From the NCBI GenBank assembly GCA_009823505.1, contig VZQC01005680.1, forward strand, positions 4,832,559-4,896,558: a stretch of 64,000 bases of DNA. Direction: 5' to 3'. Made by a program: the position numbers and the translations under genes. Of this stretch, positions 41,684 through 51,711 are shown in pieces. Positions within the stretch are counted from its first letter, which is position 1; the number at the start of each line of letters is the position of its first letter. The DNA comes from Rhizomys pruinosus (Eukaryota; Chordata; Mammalia; Rodentia; Spalacidae). The notes beneath the pieces are model-generated. The model was not told the origin of the DNA and made no database searches. It saw only the letters and a list, made by a program, of their open reading frames with translations.

Positions 41684-41834
41684 CAGGGCCTTAGCATACT
41701 AGGTAAGCCCTGTACCACTGAGCCACACCCAGCCCCTCACTAGGGGATTCTAGGCAGGTGCTCTACCACTGAACCACACCCCAGCCCCTCACTGGGGGGA
41801 TTCTAGGCAGGTGCTCTACCACTGAGCCACACCA
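41684..41834 (-). repeat. ID-derived minisatellite array 3 (3 units)
   Basis: 'gtaccactgagccacaccca', 'gcccctcactaggggattct' and 'aggcaggtgctctaccactg' repeated at about 52 bp. The left edge ('gcagggccttagcatactag') is an ID 3' segment, so this small array keeps its founder. Flanks do not match arrays 2, 4 or 5. Confidence 0.9.
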
Positions 41835-41847
41835 AGTTCTGAATTAA

Positions 41848-42081
41848 ATATTTTTAAACTTTTTTTTAAATTTTTATTTATTCTTGTATGTGTATGAATG
41901 TACTGTCTGCATGCAGGTCTGTGCGCCCATGTCATGCAATGCCACAGAGGTCAGAAGAGGGCGTCGGATTCTCCTGGAACTGGTGTTAAAGACGATTCTC
42001 AGCTGCCATGTGGGTGCTGAGGATCAAACCCGGGTCCTCTGCAATTTGCCCTCCCAACTGCTACGCCATCTCTCCAGCCCC
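41848..42081 (-). mobile_element. B2 SINE next to array 3
   Basis: Reverse B2 with duplication 'ctgaattaa' (41839-41847, 42082-42090). Part of the head is altered ('tgcaatttgccctcccaact'). Confidence 0.93.
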
Positions 42082-42090
42082 CTGAATTAA

Positions 42091-42690
42091 TTTTTAAGAT
42101 TTGCACACTCTCTCATTTAGACCCTGAGCCAACTGAGCATGCTCTGGGCATTGCTGAATTCAAAGCAAGGCTTTCAATACTAGAAGTAGAGTCATTTCAC
42201 TATGGTGCAATTACCGTCTCACCAATCAAACCTAAACACAGAGCATGGTGGCAGTAATTTATACATGGGAAGAGGAACAATTTAGAATTTCTAGAAATGT
42301 CACTATGGCAACAAATTAAGAAAGTTAGCTACAATTTGTCATTCCTTAAAGTCATGCATATTACATTATCCTAATAATTTACGTAGTAATTACTTAACAA
42401 GCCCAAATGAGAGGCATAAGTAATCACGTGAGCCCCGGGCTGGATTGATGCGTGGCTTAAAGAGCTGGTGGCCTTGTCTCCGCTGTACAGCCCTGCTGCC
42501 TTCTGTTCATTATGTATTCATCAAAACGGATGACCTCTGCTCTCTCCAAGGTCAGATTTCCAGAAGCAAAAATTGTCCCTACGGAGTGTGTCACATGCAC
42601 TCAACACTGCGTGCTCTGTTCATTCATGTACTCTGAGTTGTTCAGATAGTATGGAATGTTTTTGCTTAAACTACTTTTAGTGTTTCTCTT
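42091..42690. other. Non-repetitive block with TAAT cores
   Basis: AT-rich motifs 'ctaataatttacgtag', 'gtaattacttaac' and 'cataagtaatcacgtgag' cluster at 42370-42430. No repeat signature or recognisable coding sequence (longest ORF 63 codons). Confidence 0.4.
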
Positions 42691-42712
42691 TTTTTTTTTT
42701 AAAGAATTACAG

Positions 42713-42863
42713 TGGCCAGGTGTGGTGGTGCACACCTTTAATCCTAGTACCCGGGAGGCAGAGGCAGGCGGATCTCTGTGAGTTCAAGGCCAGCCTGATC
42801 TACAGAGTGAGCTCTAGGCCACCTGGGACTAAAAAGGGGAGACCCTGTCTCAAAAATACCAAA

Positions 42864-42894
<31 letters not shown>

Positions 42895-42900
42895 AATATT
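42713..42900 (+). mobile_element. B1 SINE with (AAAT)n tail
   Basis: 'ggccaggtgtggtggtgcac', 'gaggcagaggcaggcggatc' and 'gaccctgtctcaaaaatacc'. Near-perfect duplication around 'aaagaattacag' (42701-42712; one extra A at 42905-42917). Confidence 0.95.
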
Positions 42901-42956
42901 TAAAAAAGAAATTACAGCTGTTAGCACCAAAAATCTTTGCAAAAGCTACATCTGGT

Positions 42957-43065
42957 GCCAGGCATGGTGGTACTCATCTGTTATGCCAGCACCCATGAGG
43001 CTGAGGCAGAAGGGTCTGGAGTTTGAGACTAGCCTGGGTTACATAGTAAGACTCTCAAATTAAAA
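42957..43065 (+). mobile_element. 7SL-derived monomer (PB1-like)
   Basis: 'gccaggcatggtggtactca', 'atgaggctgaggcagaaggg' and 'gagactagcctgggttacat'. It resembles the 7SL parent more than the young B1 copies do, so it is probably old. Confidence 0.7.
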
Positions 43066-43108
43066 AAAAAATCTGTACTGAGCACCTGAACATGTATAAA
43101 CTTCTTTT

Positions 43109-44410
43109 TCTTTTTTTAATTACTTTATTTCTTCCTTCATTTTCTAACAATAAGCAACAACCCATGAGTACAAGCATTCTTCACGTAAAACCAATTTGCA
43201 AGCAGTTGTGCCCAAACCCACACAGCCCATGGACCCCACCATCCAGCTGGGGGGCTTGTATGCTCAATCAAGTTGATCAGATGAGTGTCCAGACTATATT
43301 GCTGTAGTTTCGCCATTCACCCCAATCACAGCCCTTACATTCTACCACGCCCCCTCTTCCACAGATTGTTCCCTAGGCTTAGAAAAGGGGCACAGGTGGA
43401 CGAGAAGCAAAACAGCTACCTTCTCTGGTGCTGTTGTCTTGGACTCTGGTCAATTCTGGCTGTTTCCTTTCATGGGCTGACAGTTTGTCCAGGAATGACC
43501 TTTCAATCCTACTAATGAAGCACAAGCAATTAGACTTATAGGTATTTAAATAGTACTAATTGTTATGGTAGGTTACTTTGGTATAGACACAGATGTTCGG
43601 ATGCCTTTGGTGGATCCTATTTGTACCAACTATTTATAATGAGTCCTAACGAAACTTACCTTCTAGGTGCTGCAAGGTTTTAATATGAGAGACTTTCTTA
43701 CCTCCCCCTCATAGAACAAGGAGAAATATGATGATGATGAGGTCGTTCTCTAACTGTAAATTGGAGCCAACTGCTATAGAGATAAAAAATCTCTTATAAA
43801 ACCAGTAAAAACTGCCTTCTTTAATTGACTAATAGACATAGGAACTGTGAAAAGGATTATTCTCTATTCAGACCCAAATCTAATACTAAAGTCTCCTTAA
43901 GCTATGCACTTAAACAAAATATATTAATACAGGAGAGCTCTGATACCAGCGATAGATTATTCTACCAAGGAGATGCTGGCCAAGGGATCCAAGCCCCCCC
44001 AAGGGGTAAAGGCTTCTTGCCTATAAACTGGGATACCTGTAAGAAGAGATGCGATGAGGCCCTGCTGTCGAAGACCTGATGTAAGCATGGGAAAGATGCA
44101 TTGAGACCGCACTTGCAGGTGTACAGTTGGTCTCTGGAATACCAGAGAATGTTACCAAAGGCCACTAAACCAATAGGGCAAATATAGGTCTCCTTGAGTT
44201 AAGCAGGACTCCTCTGACAGCACCAGCTGCACCTTGCCTGCCTGGAAATGCTGTGCAGCAGTGGCAGCCATATGCCTGTGTATCCCAAGTCTAATTGGCT
44301 ATTGGCTCTCTCCTTGGAGGAATAACCCATGGCTGATGCCACAAGCTTACATCCTCTAGTGGCTGGGAGATGTTGTAAGCCACAGTAAGACCCTGTCATA
44401 TTTTACATAA
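43109..44410 (-). mobile_element. Unrecognised retroposed repeat, copy 2, with internal inversion
   Basis: Bounded by a perfect 13-bp duplication 'ataaacttctttt' (43096-43108, 44411-44423), with a T-rich left end. Module A (43109-43610) matches 41-597 directly. Module B (43620-44400) matches 600-1385 inverted ('aggaactgtgaaaaggatta', 'tccttggaggaataacccat'). This is the pattern of an L1-driven insertion with a twin-priming inversion. Frames in module B (an 84-residue ORF at 43825-44079) differ from copy 1, so no shared protein is evident. Confidence 0.85.
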
Positions 44411-44424
44411 ATAAACTTCTTTTC

Positions 44425-44545
44425 CTTCATTTCTTTCCCTCTCCTTCCCCTTCATTTCCTTCCTTTTCCTTTCCTTCTTCCTTCCTTTCTCAATCCTTCC
44501 TTCTCTCCTTCCCTCCCTGTCTCTGTGTCTTTCTTTCAGCCCTTT
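44425..44545. repeat. Pyrimidine-rich (TTCC)n-type tract
   Basis: Irregular CTTT/TTCC/CCTT units starting next to the target duplication of copy 2. Confidence 0.9.
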
Positions 44546-44884
44546 TTTTTTAATGTGTATGTGTGTGTGCTAGTGTGAGTGGTGTGGGCACATCCATGCC
44601 ACAGGGTGTATGAGGTCAGAGGACAACTTTCAAGAGTCAGTTCTCTCCTTCCACCTTGTAGAGACAGGGTCTCTTTGGTTCCTGTAACTGTGTTGTGTAC
44701 TCCAGGCTAGCTGACCTTTGAGCTTCCTGGTGATTCTGTCTCGAGAATCCCATCTCATTGAAGAGCACTTGGGTTCATGTGTGTGACATACAATCTGGCT
44801 TCTTTACATAATTCCAAGAATTGAACTTGGATCCTCAGGCTTGGGCAGTTAGCATTTGTACTGACTGAGCCACCTCTCCAGGCC
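44546..44884 (-). mobile_element. RSINE1/B4-type composite SINE
   Basis: 'gaggtcagaggacaactttc', 'agttctctccttccaccttg', a B1-like centre ('gtagagacagggtctctttg'), then a tRNA-like end ('gactgagccacctctcca'). Confidence 0.8.
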
Positions 44885-44904
44885 TCTCATTTTAGGGGGT
44901 AAGG

Positions 44905-45043
44905 GAAGTTATTGAGGCAGGCTCCCCCTATAGCCCCAGCTATCTTGGACCTCACTGTATAGACCAGGCTGGCTTCAAACTCACAATTTGTTGGTCTCTG
45001 CCTCTCTAGTGCTACGATTAAAGGTGTGGCCACCACACCCAGC
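44905..45043 (-). mobile_element. B1 SINE, diverged
   Basis: 'tatagccccagctatcttgg', 'tagaccaggctggcttcaaa' and 'gtgctacgattaaaggtgtg'. Confidence 0.9.
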
Positions 45044-45072
45044 TGTCATACATTTTTTAACTGCTGAGAATA

Positions 45073-45230
45073 AGTGTGGATGGTGGTACACGCCTTTAAT
45101 CCCAGTACTTGGGAAGCAGAGGCAGGTGAATCTCTGAGAATCTGAGGCCAGACTGGTCTACATAGGGATTCCAGGCCATCTGGGGCTACAGGGAGACTGT
45201 CTTGGAAAGCAAACAAACAAACAATAATAA
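45073..45230 (+). mobile_element. B1 SINE
   Basis: 'gtgtggatggtggtacacgc', 'gcaggtgaatctctgagaat' and 'ctggggctacagggagactg', with an A-rich tail. With the previous reverse B1 it forms a B1 inverted pair about 30 bp apart. Confidence 0.92.
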
Positions 45231-45479
45231 ATAATAAATAAACTGCTAAGAATACAATCTTCCACCCCAAACATGCTAGCTCTTTAGGGCTATACCTCTG
45301 GTCTCCATTTTCCTTGCTATTATTTCCAAAGCCACACAACATAACAGCTATTGTTATATACCATATATTGTATTAAGTATCATATGTCACTTGGAGAGGA
45401 CATTAAAGTATATGAAGGCTGTACAATAGATTTTGTGCAAACACTAAACTACTTACAGAGTGGACTGGAGGGGCTTCTG

Positions 45480-45560
45480 GGGAGAGCACTTGGTGTACAA
45501 ACACAAGGACCTGAGTCTGAAGTCCCAAAATTTACATAAAGCTGGACAGGGTAGTACATG
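45480..45560 (+). mobile_element. B4-type SINE head, truncated
   Basis: 'cacaaggacctgagtctgaa' and 'cataaagctggacagggtag', then cut by the next SINE. Confidence 0.55.
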
Positions 45561-45796
45561 TTTTTTTTTTTATTTCTGTATGTGTATGAATGTACTGTCT
45601 GCATGCAGGTTTGTGCACCCATGTCATGCAATGCCATGGAGGTCAGAAGAGGGTGTCAGATTCCCCTGGAACTGGAGTTCTCCTGGAATTGGAGTTACAG
45701 ATGGTTCTCAGCCACTATGTGGGTGCTGGGGATCGAACCCGGGTCCTCTGCAAGAGCAGTCGGTGCTCTAACCACTAGGCTATCTCTCCAGCTCCC
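45561..45796 (-). mobile_element. B2 SINE
   Basis: Full reverse B2 with the 17-bp internal duplication (45663-45679, 45680-45696). Confidence 0.95.
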
Positions 45797-45828
45797 CAAC
45801 ACACAGATTTTTGAAAAATAAATTAATA

Positions 45829-46045
45829 AGAGATTGGAGATGGCTCAACAGTTAAGAGCACTGGCTGATCTTGCAGAGGACTTGCATTTATTTCTTAGTA
45901 CCCATGTTGGGCAGCTCACAACTGCCTATCACTCCAGCTCCAGGGGGTCCCACATCTTCTGGTCTCTAAGGGCATTTCTCACAGTGGTGCATTTGTATAC
46001 ATGCAGGCAAAACAACACATAAAATTAAAATAAAAAATAAAACTA
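45829..46045 (+). mobile_element. B2-type SINE
   Basis: 'gattggagatggctcaacag', 'tatcactccagctccagggg' and A-rich tail. With the previous B2 it forms an inverted pair. Confidence 0.9.
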
Positions 46046-46590
46046 AAGATTAAATTAAATAAAAAACACTTACACATATGCCTGGGCACACACACATCTG
46101 TGCTGGTGGGAGCAGGGAGCCATCTATAAACTACTGAACAGAATGCCACATGTGATTAACTTGTATTTAAAGGGCAGTTTCCCCTTCCACTACCAATGTT
46201 GAGAGGACAAGGAAATGATTAACAGGTTGGAAGCAGACTGTGAGGAAAGACTGAAGAAATTATGGATATTTGCCTGAAGACAGAAGGCTAGGATGTAGTT
46301 AATTACAGTCTTCAAGTTAATGAAGCAATATTTTATGGGCAATACTGAGTGACTGTAATTTTTTTTTAATTCTAAGAACAAGACGACCTTATGTTACAAT
46401 AAGACAGTCTACGATCAAAGGAATTTGAAAGCAGAAGTTTGTGCACAGAGCAACTGAGAGTTGCTAATAATAGAATTACTCTGGGGTTGTTTTAAATACA
46501 AGTCTGAGCATGACTTGTCTGCAGTTTGGGGGCCAAGAATGCCTCAGTTCCCAAGTTCCACAGATTTTTCAAATAATGGCATAAGATGTT
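46046..46590. other. Non-repetitive block with TAAT cores
   Basis: No repeat signature. 'catgtgattaacttg', 'aaatgattaacagg', 'gtagttaattacagtc' and 'caagttaatgaagc' occur within 46150-46325. Only short ORFs. Confidence 0.4.
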
Positions 46591-46694
46591 TTGAGACACA
46601 GAATTCATGTATGTGTGCACGCACGTGTGTGAATTCATGTGTGGACATGTGGAGACCAGAGGTCAACCTCGAGTGTGGTTCTCAGAGCCAACGT

Positions 46695-46900
46695 TGACAT
46701 CCAAGGTTAACCATTACAGTCAGACTTCTTGGAGGTTTCCAGCACCTCCCAATAATGCCATCAAACTGTGAGTCCATCCATGGGTTGACCTGATGATTAG
46801 GTCAGAGCTGACATGATCCAATTCCTTCCCCAAAGCCAAGCAACTGGGAACCAAGCTTTCGATCCATGAGCCTTTGAGAGGAACACAAACATGCAGCAAG
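46695..46900 (-). mobile_element. Possible MaLR/MLT1-like fragment
   Basis: 'cagcacctcccaataatgcc' and 'ccatgagcctttgagaggaa' resemble the reverse 3' part of MaLR LTRs. Diverged, ends unclear. Confidence 0.45.
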
Positions 46901-47016
46901 TCAGCATCCATCAGGAATCTTCCACACCGAGCAAGGCAGGCTCCAGGTAGACAGCATCTTGCTTTATATAAAATCACAATAAATAGCCAAGAAATTAATG
47001 CAATCATAATTCTTTT

Positions 47017-47242
47017 CATTAATTTATTTTTATTTTATGTGTATGAGTGTCTTCCTTGCATGTGTGTAAGTTCATCCCCGTGTGCAATGCCCACGGAGGC
47101 CAGAAGAGAGTGCCAAGTTCCCTAGAACTAGACTTTCAGTGGTTGTGAGCTGCCTGACATGGCTGCTGGGACCTGAACTCAGGTCCTCTGCAAGAGCAGC
47201 CAATATTCTTAATCGCTGAGCCATCTCTCCAGTTTATAAAAG
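47017..47242 (-). mobile_element. B2/B3-type SINE
   Basis: 'gtgcaatgcccacggaggcc', 'ggttgtgagctgcctgacat' and 'aatcgctgagccatctct'. Flanked by 'taattcttt' on both sides (47007-47015, 47243-47251). Confidence 0.9.
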
Positions 47243-47697
47243 TAATTCTTTCTAAGGGCTTTAGACAATTTATTCAGATATGCCATCTCAAAGTCTCCCT
47301 CACCCCTCCACAGAACACAAAGATTAAAAACATGTAGCATTACATTTTTAACCCAGATTCATTAACAAGGCTCTGTTAAAAGATCTCCTTTACTCAAATA
47401 TAGCTCTGTGTCTTTGAAGTAGAAACGCTCTTAAAAGGGAGGTCATCCCGGGCAATGGTGAAATGCTGTTAGAGAGGCAATTCGAGAACAGCTGGTCAGA
47501 AAGCAGGACCTCCGCCTCACAGGAGAATCAAGTGGTAAACAAGAGCTTTTCTGCAGCACGGAGAGCTATTTGGAAGTGGATCACAGACATCATGCTTTGA
47601 ATCTGGCAGCAACAGCTGGCTTAGAGAAAGGAGAATTGTCTTGCATTTGCTCAATTCAGTTTTTTGTATAGCTGTCTTTAAAAAAATCTGGGAGTAA
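47243..47697. other. Non-repetitive block
   Basis: No repeat signature over 450 bp. Includes 'gaagtagaaacgctcttaaa' and 'gaggcaattcgagaacagct'. No supported coding region. Confidence 0.4.
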
Positions 47698-47860
47698 GGG
47701 ACTGGAGATATGGTTCAGCAGTTAAGCATAGGTACTGCTCTGCAGAGGACACGAGTTCAGTTCCCAGCAGCTACACTGGGCAGCTCACAAACAACTGAAG
47801 TTTCAGCTCTGAAGGATCTGACATCTACTGGAGGGCTTTCACGGGCACTGCACACATGTG

Positions 47861-47911
<51 letters not shown>
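47698..47911 (+). mobile_element. B2-type SINE with (CA)n tail
   Basis: 'gggactggagatatggttca', 'cagaggacacgagttcagtt', then about 23 CA units (47866-47911). Confidence 0.9.
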
Positions 47912-47913
<2 letters not shown>

Positions 47914-47936
47914 AAAATATTTTCTAAAAATTGAGA

Positions 47937-48134
47937 CCAGAGATGGCTCAGCAGTTAAGAGAACTCACTGGCTGCTCTTGCAGAGGACCCAAATTTGGTT
48001 CCCAGCCCCACATGGCAGATAATTCCTACTGTAGGGGATCTGATGTCCACTTCTGGCCTTCACAGGCATTGCACGACACGGGTGCACTTACATACATGCA
48101 GGCAAAGCAATCATCCACACAAAAAAGAAATAAA
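47937..48134 (+). mobile_element. B2-type SINE
   Basis: 'ccagagatggctcagcagtt', 'ttctggccttcacaggcatt' and tail 'aaaaaagaaataaaa'. Confidence 0.9.
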
Positions 48135-48136
48135 AG

Positions 48137-48290
48137 CCGGGCATGGTGGCGCACGCCTTTAATCCTAGCACTTGGGAGGCAGAGGCAGGCAGATCTTTGT
48201 GAGTTCAAGGCCAGCCTGGTCTACAGAGTGAGTTCCAGGACAACTGAGCTACACGGAGACCCTATCTCGAAAAAAACAAAAGACAAACAA
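48137..48290 (+). mobile_element. B1 SINE at the B2 tail
   Basis: 'gccgggcatggtggcgcacg', 'aggccagcctggtctacaga' and 'gaccctatctcgaaaaaaac'. Low divergence. Confidence 0.95.
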
Positions 48291-48544
48291 CAACAACAAA
48301 AAAAATAAAATAATAAATTAATTTTTTCTTAAATAAAGGAGTCAGAAGGGTCCTGTTGGAAGATGAGGGCAAAGATTTGTGTTGCACATGAGGCCACCGA
48401 GGTCACCTTTCTCCTTTGTGTGTCTGTGAGAGTTGCTGAACAAGCTTCACATACTTCAGCAGGGCCAACTGTCACCTCTAGGAAAGTCCACTCAAAACAG
48501 AAGGGCATTTTGGCAATTTAGCTTGCTTTTCAAAGAAAGATTGT

Positions 48545-48810
48545 ATGTGTGTGTGTATGTGTGCGTGTGTGTGTCTGTATTTATGTGTGCATGGGTGCAC
48601 ATGTGTGGGGGTGCCCATGTACAGGTATGCACATGCGTGTGGAGACCAGAGAGCAACCTCAGGTGCATTCCTCAGTAGCTCCCCCCAGTTTGTTCTTTGA
48701 CACAGGGTCCCACTGGTACCCATGACTCTGCTTTAGCGAGGCTGGCTGGCCCCTGAGCCCCAGGGATCCTCCTGTCTCTGCTCCCAACCTCTGGGCTGCA
48801 GTGACCAGCT
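48545..48810 (-). mobile_element. RSINE1/B4-type composite SINE
   Basis: TG-rich start, 'gtggagaccagagagcaacc', B1-like 'gttctttgacacagggtccc' and 'gaggctggctggcccctgag'. Sequence at 48311-48540 is unassigned. Confidence 0.75.
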
Positions 48811-48824
48811 TTCTTTTCCTTTTT

Positions 48825-49320
48825 TATCTTAATCTTTTATTTCTGCGAATTTCATACATGAATATTGTATTTCCATCCCTCCTAGTACCCCATTAGCCCC
48901 TCCCATGTCACCCCTACCTGCTCAATTTTTGTCCCCTTTGTTTACTATTTTTACATACACAAATATACATTTAGAAATATACACATGTACATATATATAT
49001 ATATATATATATACATACATATACACAATACACTGAGTCCATTCAGTGTACTTATGTGTACTGTGTTCTGGGCTGCCCACTTGGGGTTAGACAACCTCTC
49101 AGGGAGCTCGTCCCTGGAGAAATCTGATTCTCCCTCTCTCAGCATCCGTTGGTTGCCTGCAGCTCTTCATCTTGACGTGAGACCCCATGACATCCCCCAT
49201 CCATCTTGGCCTGTCAACTGCTTTGTCACCATGCAGATCTCACTAAACTACCATACTGTGGAGCTTTGGCTGGTGCAGCTTCCCTTACCATGCCTAGAAT
49301 GCAATAACTTGCAGCAAGCA
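48825..49320 (-). mobile_element. L1 3' UTR fragment
   Basis: 'ctgcgaatttcatacatgaa', 'tgtactgtgttctgggctgc', 'tctctcagcatccgttggtt' and 'gtgagaccccatgaca' follow a rodent L1 3' UTR in reverse. A (TA)n tract at 48991-49012 lies inside. No ORF2 sequence follows on the right. Confidence 0.65.
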
Positions 49321-49634
49321 GCCAGCTTTTTACATGGAATCTTAGGATCAAAATCAGGTCCTCATGTTTATGGGACAAGGACTTTACTCACTGTTCTGTG
49401 GGGTCTGAATACTTATTGGTAAAGGAAGTAAATTGATGTCTTTCTGTTGGTTTAACATATATGAATAGGGACTCCAGAGACTGTATATGGGTGTCACAGC
49501 AAATACAGTGAATGAAGTTAGACCTAATTTAACAAAGATAAACAGGATTATAAGACCTGAGTAAGAGCCCAGGTCAACTAAGGATCTTATGGAGCATCCG
49601 CTCTTAACATGTTTTGTGTTCTTAGCATGTTCTG

Positions 49635-50036
49635 TGTTCTAGTTTGCTTCCAATTGCTGTGACAAAACGTTCCGACCAAAACTAACTTGGGGAGGAAAGG
49701 GTTTATTTGGCTCATATCTCCCGGGTCACAATTCATCATTTAGGGAGCCTACGGTAGAAACTTAGGCAGGAACCTGGAGGCAGGAGCTGAAGCACAGGCC
49801 ATGGAGGAATGCTGCTTACTGGCTTGCTCCCTGGCCCATGCTCAGCCTGCTTTCTTATACAATACAGGATCACTTCCCCAGAGGTGGTCACCCACAGCGG
49901 GCCGGGTCCTCCCAATCACTCAGCAATCAAGAAGATACCCCCACAGACATGGCCATAGGCTAGACCAATGGAAGCAATTCCCAGCTGCAGCTCCCTCAAC
50001 TCAGTGTGTCATGTTGACACTAAAGCTGTCCAGTAC
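49635..50036 (-). mobile_element. MaLR LTR (MT-type)
   Basis: 'ttccaattgctgtgacaaaa', 'cttggggaggaaagggttta' and 'gttgacactaaagctgtcca', about 400 bp. Close in type to 1714-2122 and 58231-58638. Confidence 0.92.
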
Positions 50037-50062
50037 ATTCTGCACGATTAAAATTCAATTTC

Positions 50063-50125
50063 AGATCTGGGGATACGGCACAGTTGGTAGAACGTGTGCC
50101 ACACAACCGTGAGGATTCACATTGA
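50063..50125 (+). mobile_element. ID/B4 SINE head
   Basis: 'tctggggatacggcacagtt' and 'ggtagaacgtgtgccacaca', about 60 bp, then a diverged B1-like piece. Confidence 0.55.
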
Positions 50126-50154
50126 AGTTTGAGGCTGGCCTGGCAGTAAGGAAG

Positions 50155-50371
50155 CACAGAGATCACATTTGCATCTACACACAGGAAGGAGAGAGGGAAA
50201 AGGACATGGGGGCAAAGCTATCAACCCTCAGAGTGGTCTCCATTGATTACTTCCTCCAGCAAGGCTCCACCTCTTAGAGGTTCCATGACCGTCCCCAAAC
50301 AGCGCCACCTGCTGGGACCAAGTATTCAAACCCATGAGCCTCTGGGGGACATTGCTCATTCAAACCACCAC
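50155..50371 (-). mobile_element. MaLR LTR fragment
   Basis: 'gattacttcctccagcaagg', 'gggaccaagtattcaaaccc' and end 'attcaaaccaccaca'. Confidence 0.75.
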
Positions 50372-50417
50372 AGTGAGTTGGCTCAATCAACTCTAGTAGT
50401 ACCTATAAATTAATTTT

Positions 50418-50641
50418 TAAGTTATTTTTTCTTTTTTATGTGTATGAATGTACTGTCTGCATGTAGGTTGGTGAACCTGTGTTGTGCAATACCACGGAGG
50501 ACAGAAGAGGGTGTCGGATTCCTCTGGAACTGGAGTTAAAAACGGTTCTTAGCCACTATGTGGATGCTGGGAATCAAACCCGGGTCCTCTGCAAGAGAAG
50601 TTGGTCTCTTAACCGCTGAACCATCTCCAGCCGCCCCCCCA
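50418..50641 (-). mobile_element. B2 SINE with 13-bp duplication
   Basis: Reverse B2 without the internal 17-bp duplication. 'ataaattaatttt' flanks it (50405-50417, 50642-50654). Confidence 0.95.
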
Positions 50642-50669
50642 ATAAATTAATTTTAGGTTGTTTTTTTTT

Positions 50670-50792
50670 TTTTTTTAGAAACCTCCATATTGCTTTCCGT
50701 ACTTGCTGTACTAATTTTCATTTCCACCAACATGGAACAAGGATTTCCCTTTTTCTACATACTTACCAACACTGGTTATATTTTGTCTAAAA
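50670..50792 (-). mobile_element. Old L1 ORF2 fragment
   Basis: 'gaaacctccatattgctttc', 'ttttcatttccaccaacatg' and 'cttaccaacactggttatat' fit antisense ORF2. Confidence 0.7.
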
Positions 50793-50794
50793 AA

Positions 50795-50814
50795 GATTCA
50801 TTTTGTTTTTATTT

Positions 50815-50845
<31 letters not shown>

Positions 50846-50998
50846 CAGTGTTTGTGGAGGCCAGAAAATGGTGTTAGGTTCCCTGGAACTGAAGTTACAG
50901 GTAGTCATGATTCTTCCAATATGGATGCTGGGACCTGAACCCAGGACCTCTGCAAGATCAGCCAGTGCCCTTAACTGCTGAGCCATCTCTCCAGTCCC
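50795..50998 (-). mobile_element. B2/B3-type SINE with TG tail
   Basis: (TG)n at about 50817-50846, 'ggaggccagaaaatggtgtt' and 'aactgctgagccatctct'. Confidence 0.85.
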
Positions 50999-51061
50999 AC
51001 CCCCATTATCTTCTTAATGGAATAATTGCATTAAATATCCAGGGATAGGAAACCCTAATAC

Positions 51062-51133
51062 CAACTGGGAAGATGGTTCTGTTGGTCAAGTCCTTGCCAC
51101 ACAAGTGCAAGCATCTAGATTGATCCTTAGGGC

Positions 51134-51207
<74 letters not shown>

Positions 51208-51330
51208 AAAGAAATATACAGGTGGACGGTATCCTGAGGAGTGTCAGGCAGGCTTGTCCACCGGCCTTCACGTACACCTGCACAGCTGTAATTGTACATC
51301 CACACACACGTACACACACGAGCAGTTAGA
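51062..51330 (+). mobile_element. B4-type SINE interrupted by a 71-nt poly(A)
   Basis: Head 'aactgggaagatggttctgt' and 'cacacaagtgcaagcatcta', then A71 (51135-51205), then a 3' part ('gtccaccggccttcacgtac'). The A-run sits where the head meets the body. Confidence 0.75.
51135..51205. repeat. Uninterrupted (A)71
   Basis: 71 consecutive A on the plus strand, the longest pure mononucleotide run in the window. Poly-lysine and poly-phenylalanine ORFs across it are artefacts. Confidence 0.98.
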
Positions 51331-51332
51331 AA

Positions 51333-51336
<4 letters not shown>

Positions 51337-51379
<43 letters not shown>
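51337..51379. repeat. (GA)n microsatellite
   Basis: About 20 GA units shortly after the CA-rich SINE tail. Confidence 0.96.
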
Positions 51380-51384
<5 letters not shown>

Positions 51385-51386
<2 letters not shown>

Positions 51387-51668
51387 GAAATCCTGCTGCA
51401 AAAGGGATTCATTTCTCCAAGAAGAACAGAGAAGATAAAGTATATCTTCCCACGTGCATGTGGAAACAACTTTCACAATGTGGACATACTCTGGACAGAC
51501 GAATTTTACCTAATCTTGCAACGCAAAAGTTACTCACATAGCTTGTTTATAATGCTGACAGGCTCACAGTGCCTGAGCATATGGCCTTAATCCCTCACAA
51601 CCCCTCCTTGCCCTCCACCCAACATAATATATGAATGTGTGTACACAAGCAATGAGATCAGTTGTTTA

Positions 51669-51711
<43 letters not shown>

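Noticed and set aside
51006..51476. 156-codon ORF with poly-phenylalanine and serine/leucine runs
   Set aside because: It translates the A71 run and the GA tract in reverse.
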